Program-made: the position numbers and the translations under genes
Shown: one piece after another, positions 1 through 7,699 of the stretch
How the letters are laid out: every line of letters begins with the position of its first letter
Position numbering within the stretch: the stretch's first letter is position 1
The notes under the pieces: model-generated
What the model was told of the DNA's origin: nothing
Databases searched by the model: none
The model's input: only the letters and a program-made list of their open reading frames with translations
Assembly (NCBI GenBank): GCA_041398605.1
Contig: JAWKUK010000019.1
Span: forward strand, 108,996 to 172,995
DNA from: JAWKUK01 sp041398605
GTDB lineage: Bacteria; Planctomycetota; UBA1135; GCA-002686595
Length of the DNA stretch: 64,000 bases
Direction of reading: 5' to 3'

Positions 1-1
1 C

Positions 2-400
2 TCCCACGACGACGTGCGGCGCGAGATGGACGCGGTCATGAGCCACGTCGCGCTGCTCGACACCGATGGCGCGATCTTCGCCGTCAACGCGGCTTGGCGC
101 GCGTTCGCGGCGACCCAGGGCGCGGACGCAAGCGCGACAGGCCCCGGCGTCAACTACCTCGACGTCTGCGAGTCTGCTTTGCGCTCGGGCGACCGGCGCG
201 GCGCGCAGTTCGCGCAGGGCCTGCGCGCTGTGCTCGAGCGCCGCCGCCGCACCTGGTGGCTCGACAGCCGCATCAACGTCGCTGGCGAAGTGCGCCTGTT
301 CCGCGGGCGCGTCACCCGCGTCGAGTCCCCGGACGGCCCGTTTGTCATCGTCGCGCACACGGACATGTCGGCGCCCAACATCCACCGCATGGCCGCCTGA
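2..400 (+). CDS. PAS-like sensory domain protein, C-terminal part (5' end outside window)
   Basis: The frame is open from position 2, with a possible GTG at 14 and an ATG at 26, so the true start may lie upstream of the window. The readable ~128 residues have the hydrophobic and loop pattern of a PAS fold: a core strand near 'ALLDTDGAIFAVNAAWRAFA', a 'GVNYLDVC' helix, then an Arg-rich central segment and two closing strands. 'NYLDVC' after an 'N-x-x-W' helix is common in PAS domains of bacterial sensor and diguanylate-cyclase proteins. No output domain follows before the stop, so this is either the C-terminal sensory module of a larger protein or a small stand-alone PAS protein. Ligand and partner cannot be told. 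Confidence 0.5.
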   Translation, partial: SHDDVRREMDAVMSHVALLDTDGAIFAVNAAWRAFAATQGADASATGPGVNYLDVCESALRSGDRRGAQFAQGLRAVLERRRRTWWLDSRINVAGEVRLFRGRVTRVESPDGPFVIVAHTDMSAPNIHRMAA

Positions 401-433
401 CCAGCAGGGGCGCCGCGGGCGCGCGCAGCCGGC

Positions 434-1774
434 TCAATCGAAGGCCACGGGCTCGTCCGTGGCCTCCTGCGTGTCCGCCGCCTCCAGCGCAGCGGCGCCT
501 AGGGAGCCCTCAGCTCCCTCGAGGCCGTCCGCCCGCGCAGCGCGCGCGCGACCGACGAGCGCCGCCGGCACAACGATGTCGCGCCCGAAGCGCCGGCGCA
601 GCTTGTCGAGGCTCTCTGTCGCGCGCGCGAGCTTCTCGCTCGACTGCAAGAAGTCAGCGCGCGTCGACGGCTCGGCCCCGAGCGGAAACAGCGTCGGCTG
701 CGACGGCTGGCGCACGTCCTCGAGCCGCGAGACCTGCACGCCGAGCAGGCGCAACGGCCGCGCCTCGACCTTCTCCAACAGCTCGCGCGTGACCGCGTAG
801 AGCCGCGGCCCCAGGTTCGTGGGGAAGTCGAGCGTCTTGCTGCGCGACACCGTGCGGAAGTCTCCAAAGCGCGCCTTCAACGTCACTGTCCGGCCCCGCA
901 GCCCTTTGTGCCGCAGGTGGAACGCGACCTCCTCACAGAACGACAGGAGGAGCGCGCGCAGCTCATCGCGGTCAGCGATGTCCTTCGAGAACGTCCGCTC
1001 GACCCCGCGCGACTTCTCGTCCCTTCGGGGGGTCACGCGACGTTGATCGATGCCCGACGCGAGGTCGTGGATCCACGTCCCCGACGCGCCGAACTCGCGC
1101 GCGACCTCCTCCCGCGGACGGCTCGCGAGGTCGCGCACCGTGCGTACGCCGAGGCGCTGCAAGCGCTCCGCCGTCCGCGGCCCGACGCCGTAGATCTTCG
1201 AAACAGGCAGCGGGTCGAGGACCGCGCGCACCTCGTCGGGCAGGATCACGCGGAACCCGTCCGGCTTGTCGAGGTCCGACGCGAGCTTGGCGAGGAACTT
1301 CGTCGGCGCGACGCCGACCGAGGCGATCAGCCCCGTCTCGCGCAAGATGTCGGCGCGGATGCGGCGCCCGATCTCGATGGCGTCCCCGAAGAGCCGCTCG
1401 GACCCCGTGACGTCTAGGAAGGCCTCGTCGAGCGAGAGGGGCTCGACGAGCGGGGTATAGCGGCGGAAGATCTCCATGATCTGCCGGCTGACCGCCGTGT
1501 ACTTGTCGAAGTCCGGCGGCAAGAGGACCAGGTCCGGGCAGAGCCGCCGGGCGGTCGCCGTCGCCATCGCGGACCGGATGCCGTACTTACGCGCCTCGTA
1601 GCTCGCCGCGGCGATCACCCCCCGGCTGGCCGCCGGTCCCCCGACACAGACGGGCAAGCCCTCGAGGGAGGGGTTGTCCCGCAGCTCGACCGAGGCGTAA
1701 AACGCGTCCATGTCGACGTGCAGCACGCTGGGCGGCAGCGGGCTGGCTCCGGTTCGGTCGCGGCTCGAGGACAT
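434..1774 (-). CDS. dinB: DNA polymerase IV (Y-family translesion polymerase)
   Basis: Y-family polymerase of 446 residues that copies past damaged bases in the cytoplasm. The first catalytic motif is 'HVDMDAFYASVE' (metal ligand Asp21) and the second is 'LSLDEAFLDVT' (Asp116/Glu117). The 'VAPTKFLAKLASDLDKPDG' segment and little-finger domain follow. A 'QPTLF' peptide near the C-terminus resembles a beta-clamp binding motif, with a further ~60-residue Ala/Glu-rich tail. I chose the ATG at 1774 over the upstream one at 1846 because the extra residues are low-complexity Gly/Pro/Arg and the next residues lead straight into the palm domain. It is divergent from oleA. No LexA-like box was recognised upstream. 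Confidence 0.95.
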   Translation of the reverse strand: MSSSRDRTGASPLPPSVLHVDMDAFYASVELRDNPSLEGLPVCVGGPAASRGVIAAASYEARKYGIRSAMATATARRLCPDLVLLPPDFDKYTAVSRQIMEIFRRYTPLVEPLSLDEAFLDVTGSERLFGDAIEIGRRIRADILRETGLIASVGVAPTKFLAKLASDLDKPDGFRVILPDEVRAVLDPLPVSKIYGVGPRTAERLQRLGVRTVRDLASRPREEVAREFGASGTWIHDLASGIDQRRVTPRRDEKSRGVERTFSKDIADRDELRALLLSFCEEVAFHLRHKGLRGRTVTLKARFGDFRTVSRSKTLDFPTNLGPRLYAVTRELLEKVEARPLRLLGVQVSRLEDVRQPSQPTLFPLGAEPSTRADFLQSSEKLARATESLDKLRRRFGRDIVVPAALVGRARAARADGLEGAEGSLGAAALEAADTQEATDEPVAFD

Positions 1775-1955
1775 CGTGGGGCCCCCGGTCCACCGAGCGG
1801 GTCCAGGGGGCCCGCGAGTGTCGCCGCAGCGCCCCGAAGAGCGCAAGCCGTGGCCGAGGTCCTGGGCCCCGAGGTCGACATAACCTGCGATCGGAGCGCC
1901 AACTGTGGTCGCGGAGGACGCCGCCCGCTACCGTTGTGCCCCCGCTCACGCCGCC

Positions 1956-2987
1956 ATGCGCTTCAGGTCGGTCCACCTTGCTTCGCTCGCCCACGCCCTC
2001 CCCGAGGAGGTCGTCACGTCCGACGCCCTCGAGGCGCGGCTCTGGCCGCTCTACGAGCGGCTCGGCGTCTCGGTCGGTCGGCTCGAGCTGATGAGCGGGA
2101 TCAAGGAGCGCAGGTTCTGGCCGCCGGGCACGCGCCCCAGCCACGCGGCGACGGTCGCCGGCGAGCTCGCCCTCGAGCGCGCCGGCGTCAGCCGCGACCA
2201 GATCGGGCTCCTGATCTTCACGGGCGTGTGCCGTGACTTCATGGAGCCTGCGACGGCGTCCGTCGTCCACGCGAAGCTCGGCCTCTCGCCGACGTGCCCC
2301 GCGTTCGACGTGTCGAACGCGTGCCTCGGCTTCCTGAACGGCATGGCGCTCGCAGCCGAGATGATCGAACGCGGGTCCCTCGAGACCGCCTTGATTGTCT
2401 CCGGCGAGGACGGGCGCCCGCTGATCGACGAGACGATCCGTGCGCTGACCGCGGGGCACGAGGTCGGTCGCCGGGAGCTGAAGCTCGCGTATGCGTCGCT
2501 GACGATTGGCTCGGGCGCGGCCGCAGCGGTGCTCACGAGCGCCCGACGCGCGCCCCACGGGCCTCGGATCGTCGGCGGCGCGGTCCTCGCGGCCACCGAG
2601 CACCACGAGCTCTGTTCGGGCGATCGCATCGAGAACGGCGGCCCGTTGATGCAAACGGACTCCGAGGCCCTGCTGCACGCAGGGAACGCGCTCGCGGCCG
2701 AGACGTGGGGCGCGTTCCTCAAAGAGGTCGAATGGCGCGCCGAGGACGTCGAACGCATCGTCACCCACCAGGTCGGCGTGCAGCACAAGAAGCTCTTGTT
2801 CGACACGCTCGGCCTCGACCACGCGCGCGACTTCCCCACCGTCGCCGAGTACGGCAACATCGGCTCGGTCTCGCTGCCCCTCTCGCTGTCGCTCGCGCGC
2901 GAGGCGGGCTTCGTCCGAGACGGTCAACGGGTCGCGCTGATGGGCATCGGCAGCGGCTTGCACTGCATGATGCTCGCGCTCGAGTGA
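1956..2987 (+). CDS. oleA: OleA-type thiolase: head-to-head acyl-CoA condensing enzyme
   Basis: OleA joins two fatty acyl thioesters head to head (Claisen condensation without leaving a carboxylate), the first step of long-chain olefin synthesis. The 343-residue protein has thiolase-superfamily catalytic residues Cys123 in 'SNACLGFLNGM', His271 in 'THQVG' and Asn301 in 'YGNIGSVS'. It also has the OleA-specific Glu97 in 'RDFMEPATAS', equivalent to Glu117 of Xanthomonas OleA, which reaches into the partner subunit. The C-terminal 'LMGIGSGLHCMM' also matches the family, which separates it from FabH. The ATG at 1956 is preferred over a GTG at 1905 because 'MRFRSVHLASLAH' matches family N-termini. 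The other ole genes lie at 21976-25837. Confidence 0.9.
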   Translation: MRFRSVHLASLAHALPEEVVTSDALEARLWPLYERLGVSVGRLELMSGIKERRFWPPGTRPSHAATVAGELALERAGVSRDQIGLLIFTGVCRDFMEPATASVVHAKLGLSPTCPAFDVSNACLGFLNGMALAAEMIERGSLETALIVSGEDGRPLIDETIRALTAGHEVGRRELKLAYASLTIGSGAAAAVLTSARRAPHGPRIVGGAVLAATEHHELCSGDRIENGGPLMQTDSEALLHAGNALAAETWGAFLKEVEWRAEDVERIVTHQVGVQHKKLLFDTLGLDHARDFPTVAEYGNIGSVSLPLSLSLAREAGFVRDGQRVALMGIGSGLHCMMLALE

Positions 2988-3012
2988 GCGCGCGCTACGA
3001 CCCCATCGCCAC

Positions 3013-3684
3013 ATGACCGAACGACTCCTCGATTGCCTCGTCGTCGAGCCCGGCCGCCCGGCCGACGCCGCCGTCATCTGGATGCACGGCCTCGGCGCGT
3101 CCTACCACGACTTCCCGCCCGTGGTGCCGGAGCTCGGCCTGCCGGCCGGACACGGGGTCCGGTTCGTCTTCCCGCAGGCCCCCTCGATCCCCGTCACTGT
3201 CAACGGCGGGATGGTGATGCCGGCGTGGTACGACATCCTCGCGATGGAGTTCGAGCGTGAGGTCGATGAGGCCGGGGTGCGACGCTCCGCCGCCCAGGTC
3301 ACGGCGCTGATCGCGCGGGAGAACGCCCGCGGGGTCCCGAGCGAGCGCATCGTCGTCGCCGGCTTCAGCCAGGGCGGCGCGATCGCCCTGCACCTCGGCG
3401 TGCGGCACCCCGAGGCCCTGGCGGGCGTCATGGCGCTCTCGACGTACCTGGCGTGCGACGGGAACCTCGACGAGGAGCGGACCGCGGCCAACGCCGCGAC
3501 CCCGATCCTGATGTGCCACGGGCACTCCGACCCGATGGTGGCGCTCGGGCTCGGCGTCCGGGCGCGGCAGCGCTTGCTCGGCCTCGGCTACGCCGTGGAG
3601 TGGCGGGAGTACGGGATGGGCCACCAGGTCTGTGACGCGGAGCTGCGCGATATCGGCGCGTGGTTGCGGGCGCGGCTCACCTGA
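3013..3684 (+). CDS. Alpha/beta-hydrolase, phospholipase/carboxylesterase (acyl-thioesterase-like) family
   Basis: A 223-residue serine hydrolase of the Abhydrolase_2 family (bacterial carboxylesterases and acyl-protein thioesterase relatives). Visible features are the oxyanion 'MHGLGASYHDF', the nucleophile elbow 'GFSQGG', the acid in 'CHGHSDPMV' and the catalytic His in 'YGMGHQVCDAE'. The length is normal for the family and there is no signal peptide, so it should be cytoplasmic. It starts 25 bases after oleA, so the two are probably co-transcribed. A role releasing or recycling acyl groups for OleA is possible, but the family is broad and the substrate is unknown. Confidence 0.85.
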   Translation: MTERLLDCLVVEPGRPADAAVIWMHGLGASYHDFPPVVPELGLPAGHGVRFVFPQAPSIPVTVNGGMVMPAWYDILAMEFEREVDEAGVRRSAAQVTALIARENARGVPSERIVVAGFSQGGAIALHLGVRHPEALAGVMALSTYLACDGNLDEERTAANAATPILMCHGHSDPMVALGLGVRARQRLLGLGYAVEWREYGMGHQVCDAELRDIGAWLRARLT

Positions 3685-3813
3685 GCGCCCCAAGGGCGAC
3701 CGCCGGTGATCGCCGCCGTCGGCCGTCCCTGGCGGTCGCGCGCTGCCGCGGTCAGCAAAGGGGTCCTTTCTGCGGGCGTCGCTGCACCTCGCCATGAGCA
3801 GTAGCCCTCGCTC

Positions 3814-3837
3814 GGATTTCAGAAAAATCTGAAATCC
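3814..3837. promoter_or_regulatory. Perfect AT-rich palindrome, candidate operator of the lipid-block regulator
   Basis: Left arm GGATTTCAGA (3814-3823), spacer AAAA, right arm TCTGAAATCC (3828-3837): ten of ten paired bases. It is an AT-rich island in very GC-rich DNA, 65 bases upstream of the regulator start at 3902. Dimeric MarR/GbsR regulators usually bind such palindromes and often their own promoter. There is no T-tract on either strand, so it is unlikely to be an intrinsic terminator for the gene ending at 3684. Binding is inferred. Confidence 0.6.
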
Positions 3838-3901
3838 TCCGGATGCCTGGCGCGCACAATCCGCGCCCACTTCGGCGGCCCGCGCCCGCCGCCACCTCGC
3901 C

Positions 3902-4654
3902 ATGACCCCCCACGATCCCAGCCGCCACGAGCTCGAGCCTGCCACGCTCGCGTTCCATCCGCAGGCGGACACACACACACACGACGGTGACGCGCACGCG
4001 CTGGTGGGCGACGCCACCGCGCAGGCCGGCGACGTCGCGGATTACGAGGGCCTCGATCCGGAGCTGCAGGAGCAGCTCGTGACGTTCGAGACCTTCTTCA
4101 AGACGTTCGGCTTCAAGCGCATCCAGGGCCGCGTGTGGGGCCTCTTGGTGCTCTCCGGTCACCCGCTATCGAGCAAGGAGGTCATGGCGGAGGCTGGCAT
4201 CTCGCAGGGCGCGGCCAGCACGACCCTGAACGAGCTGCAGGAGTGGGGCGCCGTCCGGGCGACCTTCGACAACACGCGCCGCTGCCACCTGCACTACGCC
4301 GTCGGCAACACGCTGTCGATCGTCGCGACGGTGCTGCGCCGGCGCGAGCAAGTGGCGTTCGAGCAGTTCCGCACCGGCGCGACGCAGGCCCTCGACTTCG
4401 TCGTCAGCCGCTATGGCGCGCGCGACGCGCGCGCGCTGACGCTGCGCTCGATCATCGCGACCTGCGACCTCGCGGACGCGATGATGAACGTGATCTTCTC
4501 CAGCGTGTCGAGCGCGCTCGGGGATCCTCAGAGTCTCCTCTCCAAGGCCGTCGGTGCCGCGCTGAAGGTCGGCGTTGGTCGCATGTCGAAGGCCCAATCG
4601 AATACCCTCGCCAAAGGCGAAGTGAGCAAGAAGGAAGCCAAGGTCGATGCCTGA
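3902..4654 (+). CDS. GbsR/MarR-family winged-helix transcriptional regulator
   Basis: A 250-residue regulator whose core resembles GbsR-type MarR proteins. 'FFKTFGFKRIQGRVWGLLVLSGHPLSSKEV' leads into a recognition-helix region 'GISQGAASTTLNELQEWGAV' and a wing 'NTRRCHLHYAVG'; a long dimerisation helix region follows. The first ~45 residues are unusually His/Thr/Asp-rich and include a (CA)n run near 3967-3980 encoding THTHD, so the true start could be later. The 3' end overlaps the ketosynthase gene by 8 bases, so it is the first gene of the lipid operon. The perfect palindrome at 3814-3837 is the likely binding site. Effector unknown; an acyl thioester or ACP-linked intermediate is a guess. 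Confidence 0.8.
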   Translation: MTPHDPSRHELEPATLAFHPQADTHTHDGDAHALVGDATAQAGDVADYEGLDPELQEQLVTFETFFKTFGFKRIQGRVWGLLVLSGHPLSSKEVMAEAGISQGAASTTLNELQEWGAVRATFDNTRRCHLHYAVGNTLSIVATVLRRREQVAFEQFRTGATQALDFVVSRYGARDARALTLRSIIATCDLADAMMNVIFSSVSSALGDPQSLLSKAVGAALKVGVGRMSKAQSNTLAKGEVSKKEAKVDA

Positions 4655-5879
4655 TCTGCCGCGAATTGTGATCACGGGGATCGGGCTCGCCAGCCCGAAC
4701 GGAAACGACCTCGGCGAGTACCGGAGGAACCTGCTCGCAGGCGTCTCCGGCGTGCAGCCGTACGAGATCCGCTACTTTGGCAAGACCGTCGCGGGCATCT
4801 GCCACTTCGAGGCGACGCGCTACCAGAGCCGCAAGACGCTGCGCCGCGGCACGCGCGCGGGCTCGGTCGCGATCTACTGCGCGAACGAGGCCGTCAAGGA
4901 CGCTGGGATCGACCTCGACGTCGTCGGGCGCCACCGCGTCGGCGTGTACGTCGGCACCACGGAGCACGGCAACGTCGAGACCGAGGAGCAGATCTACGAG
5001 GTCAGCCAGTACGGCTACGACCTGTCGTACTGGTCGCACCACCACAACCCCCGCACGGTCGCGAACAACCCGGCGGGCGAAGTGACGCTCAACATGGGCA
5101 TCACCGGCCCCCACTACGCCGTCGGCGGCGCGTGCGCGGGCGGCAACCTCGGCATCATCCAGGGCGCGCAGATGCTGCAGCTGGGCGAGGTCGACATGGC
5201 GGTGTGCGGCGGCGTCTCCGAGTCGATCCACACGTTCGGCATCTTCGCCAGCTTCAAGGCCGAGGGCGCTCTCGGCGAGAACTCCGACCCGACGCGCGTC
5301 TCGCGCCCGTTCGACAAGTCGCGCAACGGCATCGTCGTCAGCGAAGGCGGCTGCCTCTATACGCTGGAGCGCTACGAGGACGCCGTGCGCCGCGGCGCGC
5401 GGATCTACGCCGAGCTCGCGGGCTGGCACGTCAACTCCGACGCGGCGGACTTCGTCCTGCCGTTGCCCGAGCGCCAGCAGCAGTGCATGGAGGCCGCCCT
5501 CCAGCGCTCCGGCATGGGCCCCGAGGACATCCACATCGTCTCGACGCACGCGACCTCGACGCCGCTCGGCGACATCCAGGAGTGCGGCGCCGTGCGCGCC
5601 GTCTTCGGCAACTCGCGCACGACGAACATCAACAACACGAAGAGCTACATCGGCCACACGATGGGCGCCGCGGGCGCCATCGAGCTGGCCGGCAACCTGC
5701 CTTCGCTGCTCGACGGCGTGGTCCACCCGACCATCAACGTCGAAGAGCTCGACCCCGAGTGCGATATGCCTGGCCTCGTCCTGAACGAGCCGCGCAACGT
5801 CGGCAAGGTCGACACGATTTTGAACCTCAGCTTCGGGATGTTGGGCATCAACTCGGCCCTCGTCGTGAAGCGCGTCTGA
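4647..5879 (+). CDS. Beta-ketoacyl-[ACP] synthase, KAS II (FabF-like)
   Basis: Condenses an acyl primer with malonyl-ACP. The 410-residue protein carries the Cys-His-His triad of decarboxylating KAS enzymes: Cys163 in 'VGGACAGGNLG', His301 in 'STHATSTPLGD' and His337 in 'KSYIGHTMGAAGA', with the conserved Lys332. The usual GACSSG around the nucleophile is GACAGG here. A His-rich loop (~residues 128-134, 'YWSHHHNP') lies where chain-length determinants sit. It overlaps the regulator gene by 8 bases and is followed by its own ACP, so it belongs to a dedicated pathway rather than housekeeping fatty-acid synthesis. It resembles the stand-alone FabF proteins of specialised lipid clusters. Confidence 0.9.
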   Translation: MPDLPRIVITGIGLASPNGNDLGEYRRNLLAGVSGVQPYEIRYFGKTVAGICHFEATRYQSRKTLRRGTRAGSVAIYCANEAVKDAGIDLDVVGRHRVGVYVGTTEHGNVETEEQIYEVSQYGYDLSYWSHHHNPRTVANNPAGEVTLNMGITGPHYAVGGACAGGNLGIIQGAQMLQLGEVDMAVCGGVSESIHTFGIFASFKAEGALGENSDPTRVSRPFDKSRNGIVVSEGGCLYTLERYEDAVRRGARIYAELAGWHVNSDAADFVLPLPERQQQCMEAALQRSGMGPEDIHIVSTHATSTPLGDIQECGAVRAVFGNSRTTNINNTKSYIGHTMGAAGAIELAGNLPSLLDGVVHPTINVEELDPECDMPGLVLNEPRNVGKVDTILNLSFGMLGINSALVVKRV

Positions 5880-5944
5880 AGCACCGAATCCACGCACGCC
5901 ACTCTCGGACCTTCGCGGTCCCCAGCACCCCCCGACACCAAGAC

Positions 5945-6217
5945 ATGACGAAGGACGAAGTCAAGGAAGCCGTCAAGGACATCATCGCAACGATCGCCCC
6001 CGACGAGGACCTCGCCGCGCTCGACCACGAGCAGCTGCTCCGTGACCAGATCGAGCTCGACTCGATGGATTTCCTCGACATCGTGATGGAGCTGCGCAAG
6101 CGCTACGGCGTGCAGGTCCCCGAGGAAGCCTACAAGGAGCTCGGCTCGCTGCACTCGTGCGCCGAGTACCTGCACCCGATGATGGCCGAGATGGAGCTCA
6201 AGCTCCTCAACGCGTGA
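5945..6217 (+). CDS. Acyl carrier protein (dedicated to the lipid cluster)
   Basis: A 90-residue acidic protein with the phosphopantetheine attachment Ser40 in 'IELDSMDFLDIVMELRKRYG', the ACP signature D-S-(L/M). It is longer at the C-terminus than AcpP, with a 'HPMMAEMELKLLNA' extension. It would carry growing acyl chains between the synthase, reductases and dehydratase encoded around it. The ATG at 5945 is the first methionine giving an ACP-length protein. It lies 65 bases after the ketosynthase and 61 bases before the first flavoprotein gene. Housekeeping acpP normally sits with fabD/fabG, so this is a pathway-specific carrier. Confidence 0.93.
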   Translation: MTKDEVKEAVKDIIATIAPDEDLAALDHEQLLRDQIELDSMDFLDIVMELRKRYGVQVPEEAYKELGSLHSCAEYLHPMMAEMELKLLNA

Positions 6218-6278
6218 TCGCCCGCCCGGGGCGGCGCTGTCGCGCCGCCCCGGCCACCTTCGCTAACCTGTTGAGCCG

Positions 6279-7682
6279 ATGAGCGCCTCCTACGACACCA
6301 TCGTCATCGGCGCAGGGATGAGCGGCCTCGCGGCTGGCATTCGCCTGGCCCAGTACGACCAGCGAGTCCTGGTCCTCGACCGGCACTCCCTCTGGGGCGG
6401 GCTGAACTCCTTCTACAAGCAGAAGGGGCACCGCTTCGACGTCGGCCTCCATGCGCTGACGAACTACGTGCCGAAGGGCACCAAAGGGAACCGCCCGCTC
6501 GCGCGCATCCTGCGCCAGCTCCGGATCCCCCACGAGGCGCTGAAGCTCGGGGAGCAGCGCGGCTCACGCGTGAGCTTCCCGGGCGTCTCGCTGCGCTGGA
6601 CCAACCAGTTCGAGGTGCTGCGCGCCGAGATCGCGGACAAGTTCCCACGCGAGATCGACGGCTTCGACCGCCTCGTACGCGACATCGAGCCGTACCCCGA
6701 CCTCGTCGAGTCGAGCGCAGCCCCGCGGATGGCGCGGACCGCGCTGCGCGAGTACATCGCCGACCCGCTGTTGGTCGACATGCTCTTGTTGCCGCTCCTG
6801 TACTACGGGAGCCCGACGCCCAACGACGTCGAGTGGGCCTCGTTCGTGATCCTCTTCAAGAGCCTCTACGAAGAGGGCTTCGCGCGCCCCGAAGGCGGCG
6901 TGCGGACGATCCTGGACCTCCTGCGCGACCGCTACAAGGAGCTCGGCGGCGAGCTCAAGATGAACGCCGGCGTCGCGCGCATCCTGCACGGCGCGAAGGG
7001 CCTCGAGGGCGTCGTCCTGGACGACGGCACCGAGCTCCGCGCGCGCACCGTGCTGTCGAGCGCGGGCTTCGTCGAGACGCTGCGCATGTGCGCCGACGAC
7101 GTCGCAGCGACCGTCACCGACGCCGACATCGGCCCGCTGACGTTCGTCGAGTTCCTGAGCGTGCTCGACCAGACCCCCGCGGCGCTCGGCCACGACGACA
7201 CGATCGTGTTCTTCAACACCGAGGAGCGGCTCGTCTATGCGTCGCCCGAAGGCAGCGCCGTCGACCTGCGCTCGGGCGTGATCTGCTGCCCCGACAACTA
7301 CGCGGCCGCGGTGCCGCCGAAGGACGCGCTGTTCCGCCTGACGCTGCTAGCGAACTACGCCGCGTGGACCGGCATGGACCAGGACACCTACGTCGCTGAG
7401 AAGGCGCGGGTCCATGACGCCGCGCTCGACGTCGCCTCGACCTTCGCGTTCGACCCGCGCCCGCACACGACCTACGTCGACGGGTTCACGCCTCGCACGA
7501 TCCAGAAGTTCACCGGCCACCTCGGCGGCGCGGTGTACGGCACGCCGCGCAAGCAGCTCTCCGGGCGGACGCCCGTCGAGGGGCTCTTCCTGTGCGGCAC
7601 GGACCAAGGCTACCTCGGCATCGTCGGCGCGATGCTGTCGGGGATCGCCATGGCGAACCAGCACGCGCTCCAGCCCGCCTGA
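6279..7682 (+). CDS. FAD-dependent phytoene desaturase/RetSat-like oxidoreductase 1
   Basis: A 467-residue flavoprotein. The dinucleotide-binding site GAGMSGLAAG (residues 11-20) leads to 'LVLDRHSLWGGLNSF', and the C-terminal FAD contact is near 'GLFLCGTDQGYLGIVGAMLSG'. This is the fold of phytoene desaturase, carotenoid isomerase and retinol saturase, which remove, add or isomerise double bonds by hydride transfer. There are no carotenoid genes nearby. Instead it sits between an ACP and FabG/FabZ/FabI-like genes, so an acyl-chain substrate is inferred, perhaps desaturation or isomerisation. It pairs with the next gene, which belongs to the same superfamily but is clearly divergent. Confidence 0.82.
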   Translation: MSASYDTIVIGAGMSGLAAGIRLAQYDQRVLVLDRHSLWGGLNSFYKQKGHRFDVGLHALTNYVPKGTKGNRPLARILRQLRIPHEALKLGEQRGSRVSFPGVSLRWTNQFEVLRAEIADKFPREIDGFDRLVRDIEPYPDLVESSAAPRMARTALREYIADPLLVDMLLLPLLYYGSPTPNDVEWASFVILFKSLYEEGFARPEGGVRTILDLLRDRYKELGGELKMNAGVARILHGAKGLEGVVLDDGTELRARTVLSSAGFVETLRMCADDVAATVTDADIGPLTFVEFLSVLDQTPAALGHDDTIVFFNTEERLVYASPEGSAVDLRSGVICCPDNYAAAVPPKDALFRLTLLANYAAWTGMDQDTYVAEKARVHDAALDVASTFAFDPRPHTTYVDGFTPRTIQKFTGHLGGAVYGTPRKQLSGRTPVEGLFLCGTDQGYLGIVGAMLSGIAMANQHALQPA

Positions 7683-7699
7683 GACCGGACCCAGCCCCG

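Noticed and set aside
66..800. Long Arg/Ser/Ala-rich open frames over dinB and many other genes
   Set aside because: Typical shadow frames of GC-rich coding DNA: low complexity, no motifs, fully overlapped by well-supported genes on another frame.
1956..2987. oleA as an ordinary FabH (KAS III)
   Set aside because: It has the OleA-type RDFMEP Glu, the THQV His context and a close match to Xanthomonas OleA; FabH-specific context (fabD, fabG, plsX) is absent.
3967..3980. (CA)n run at the start of the regulator gene as a phase-variation tract
   Set aside because: Short, and a dinucleotide change would shift the frame near the start with no alternative frame seen; only worth noting as start uncertainty.
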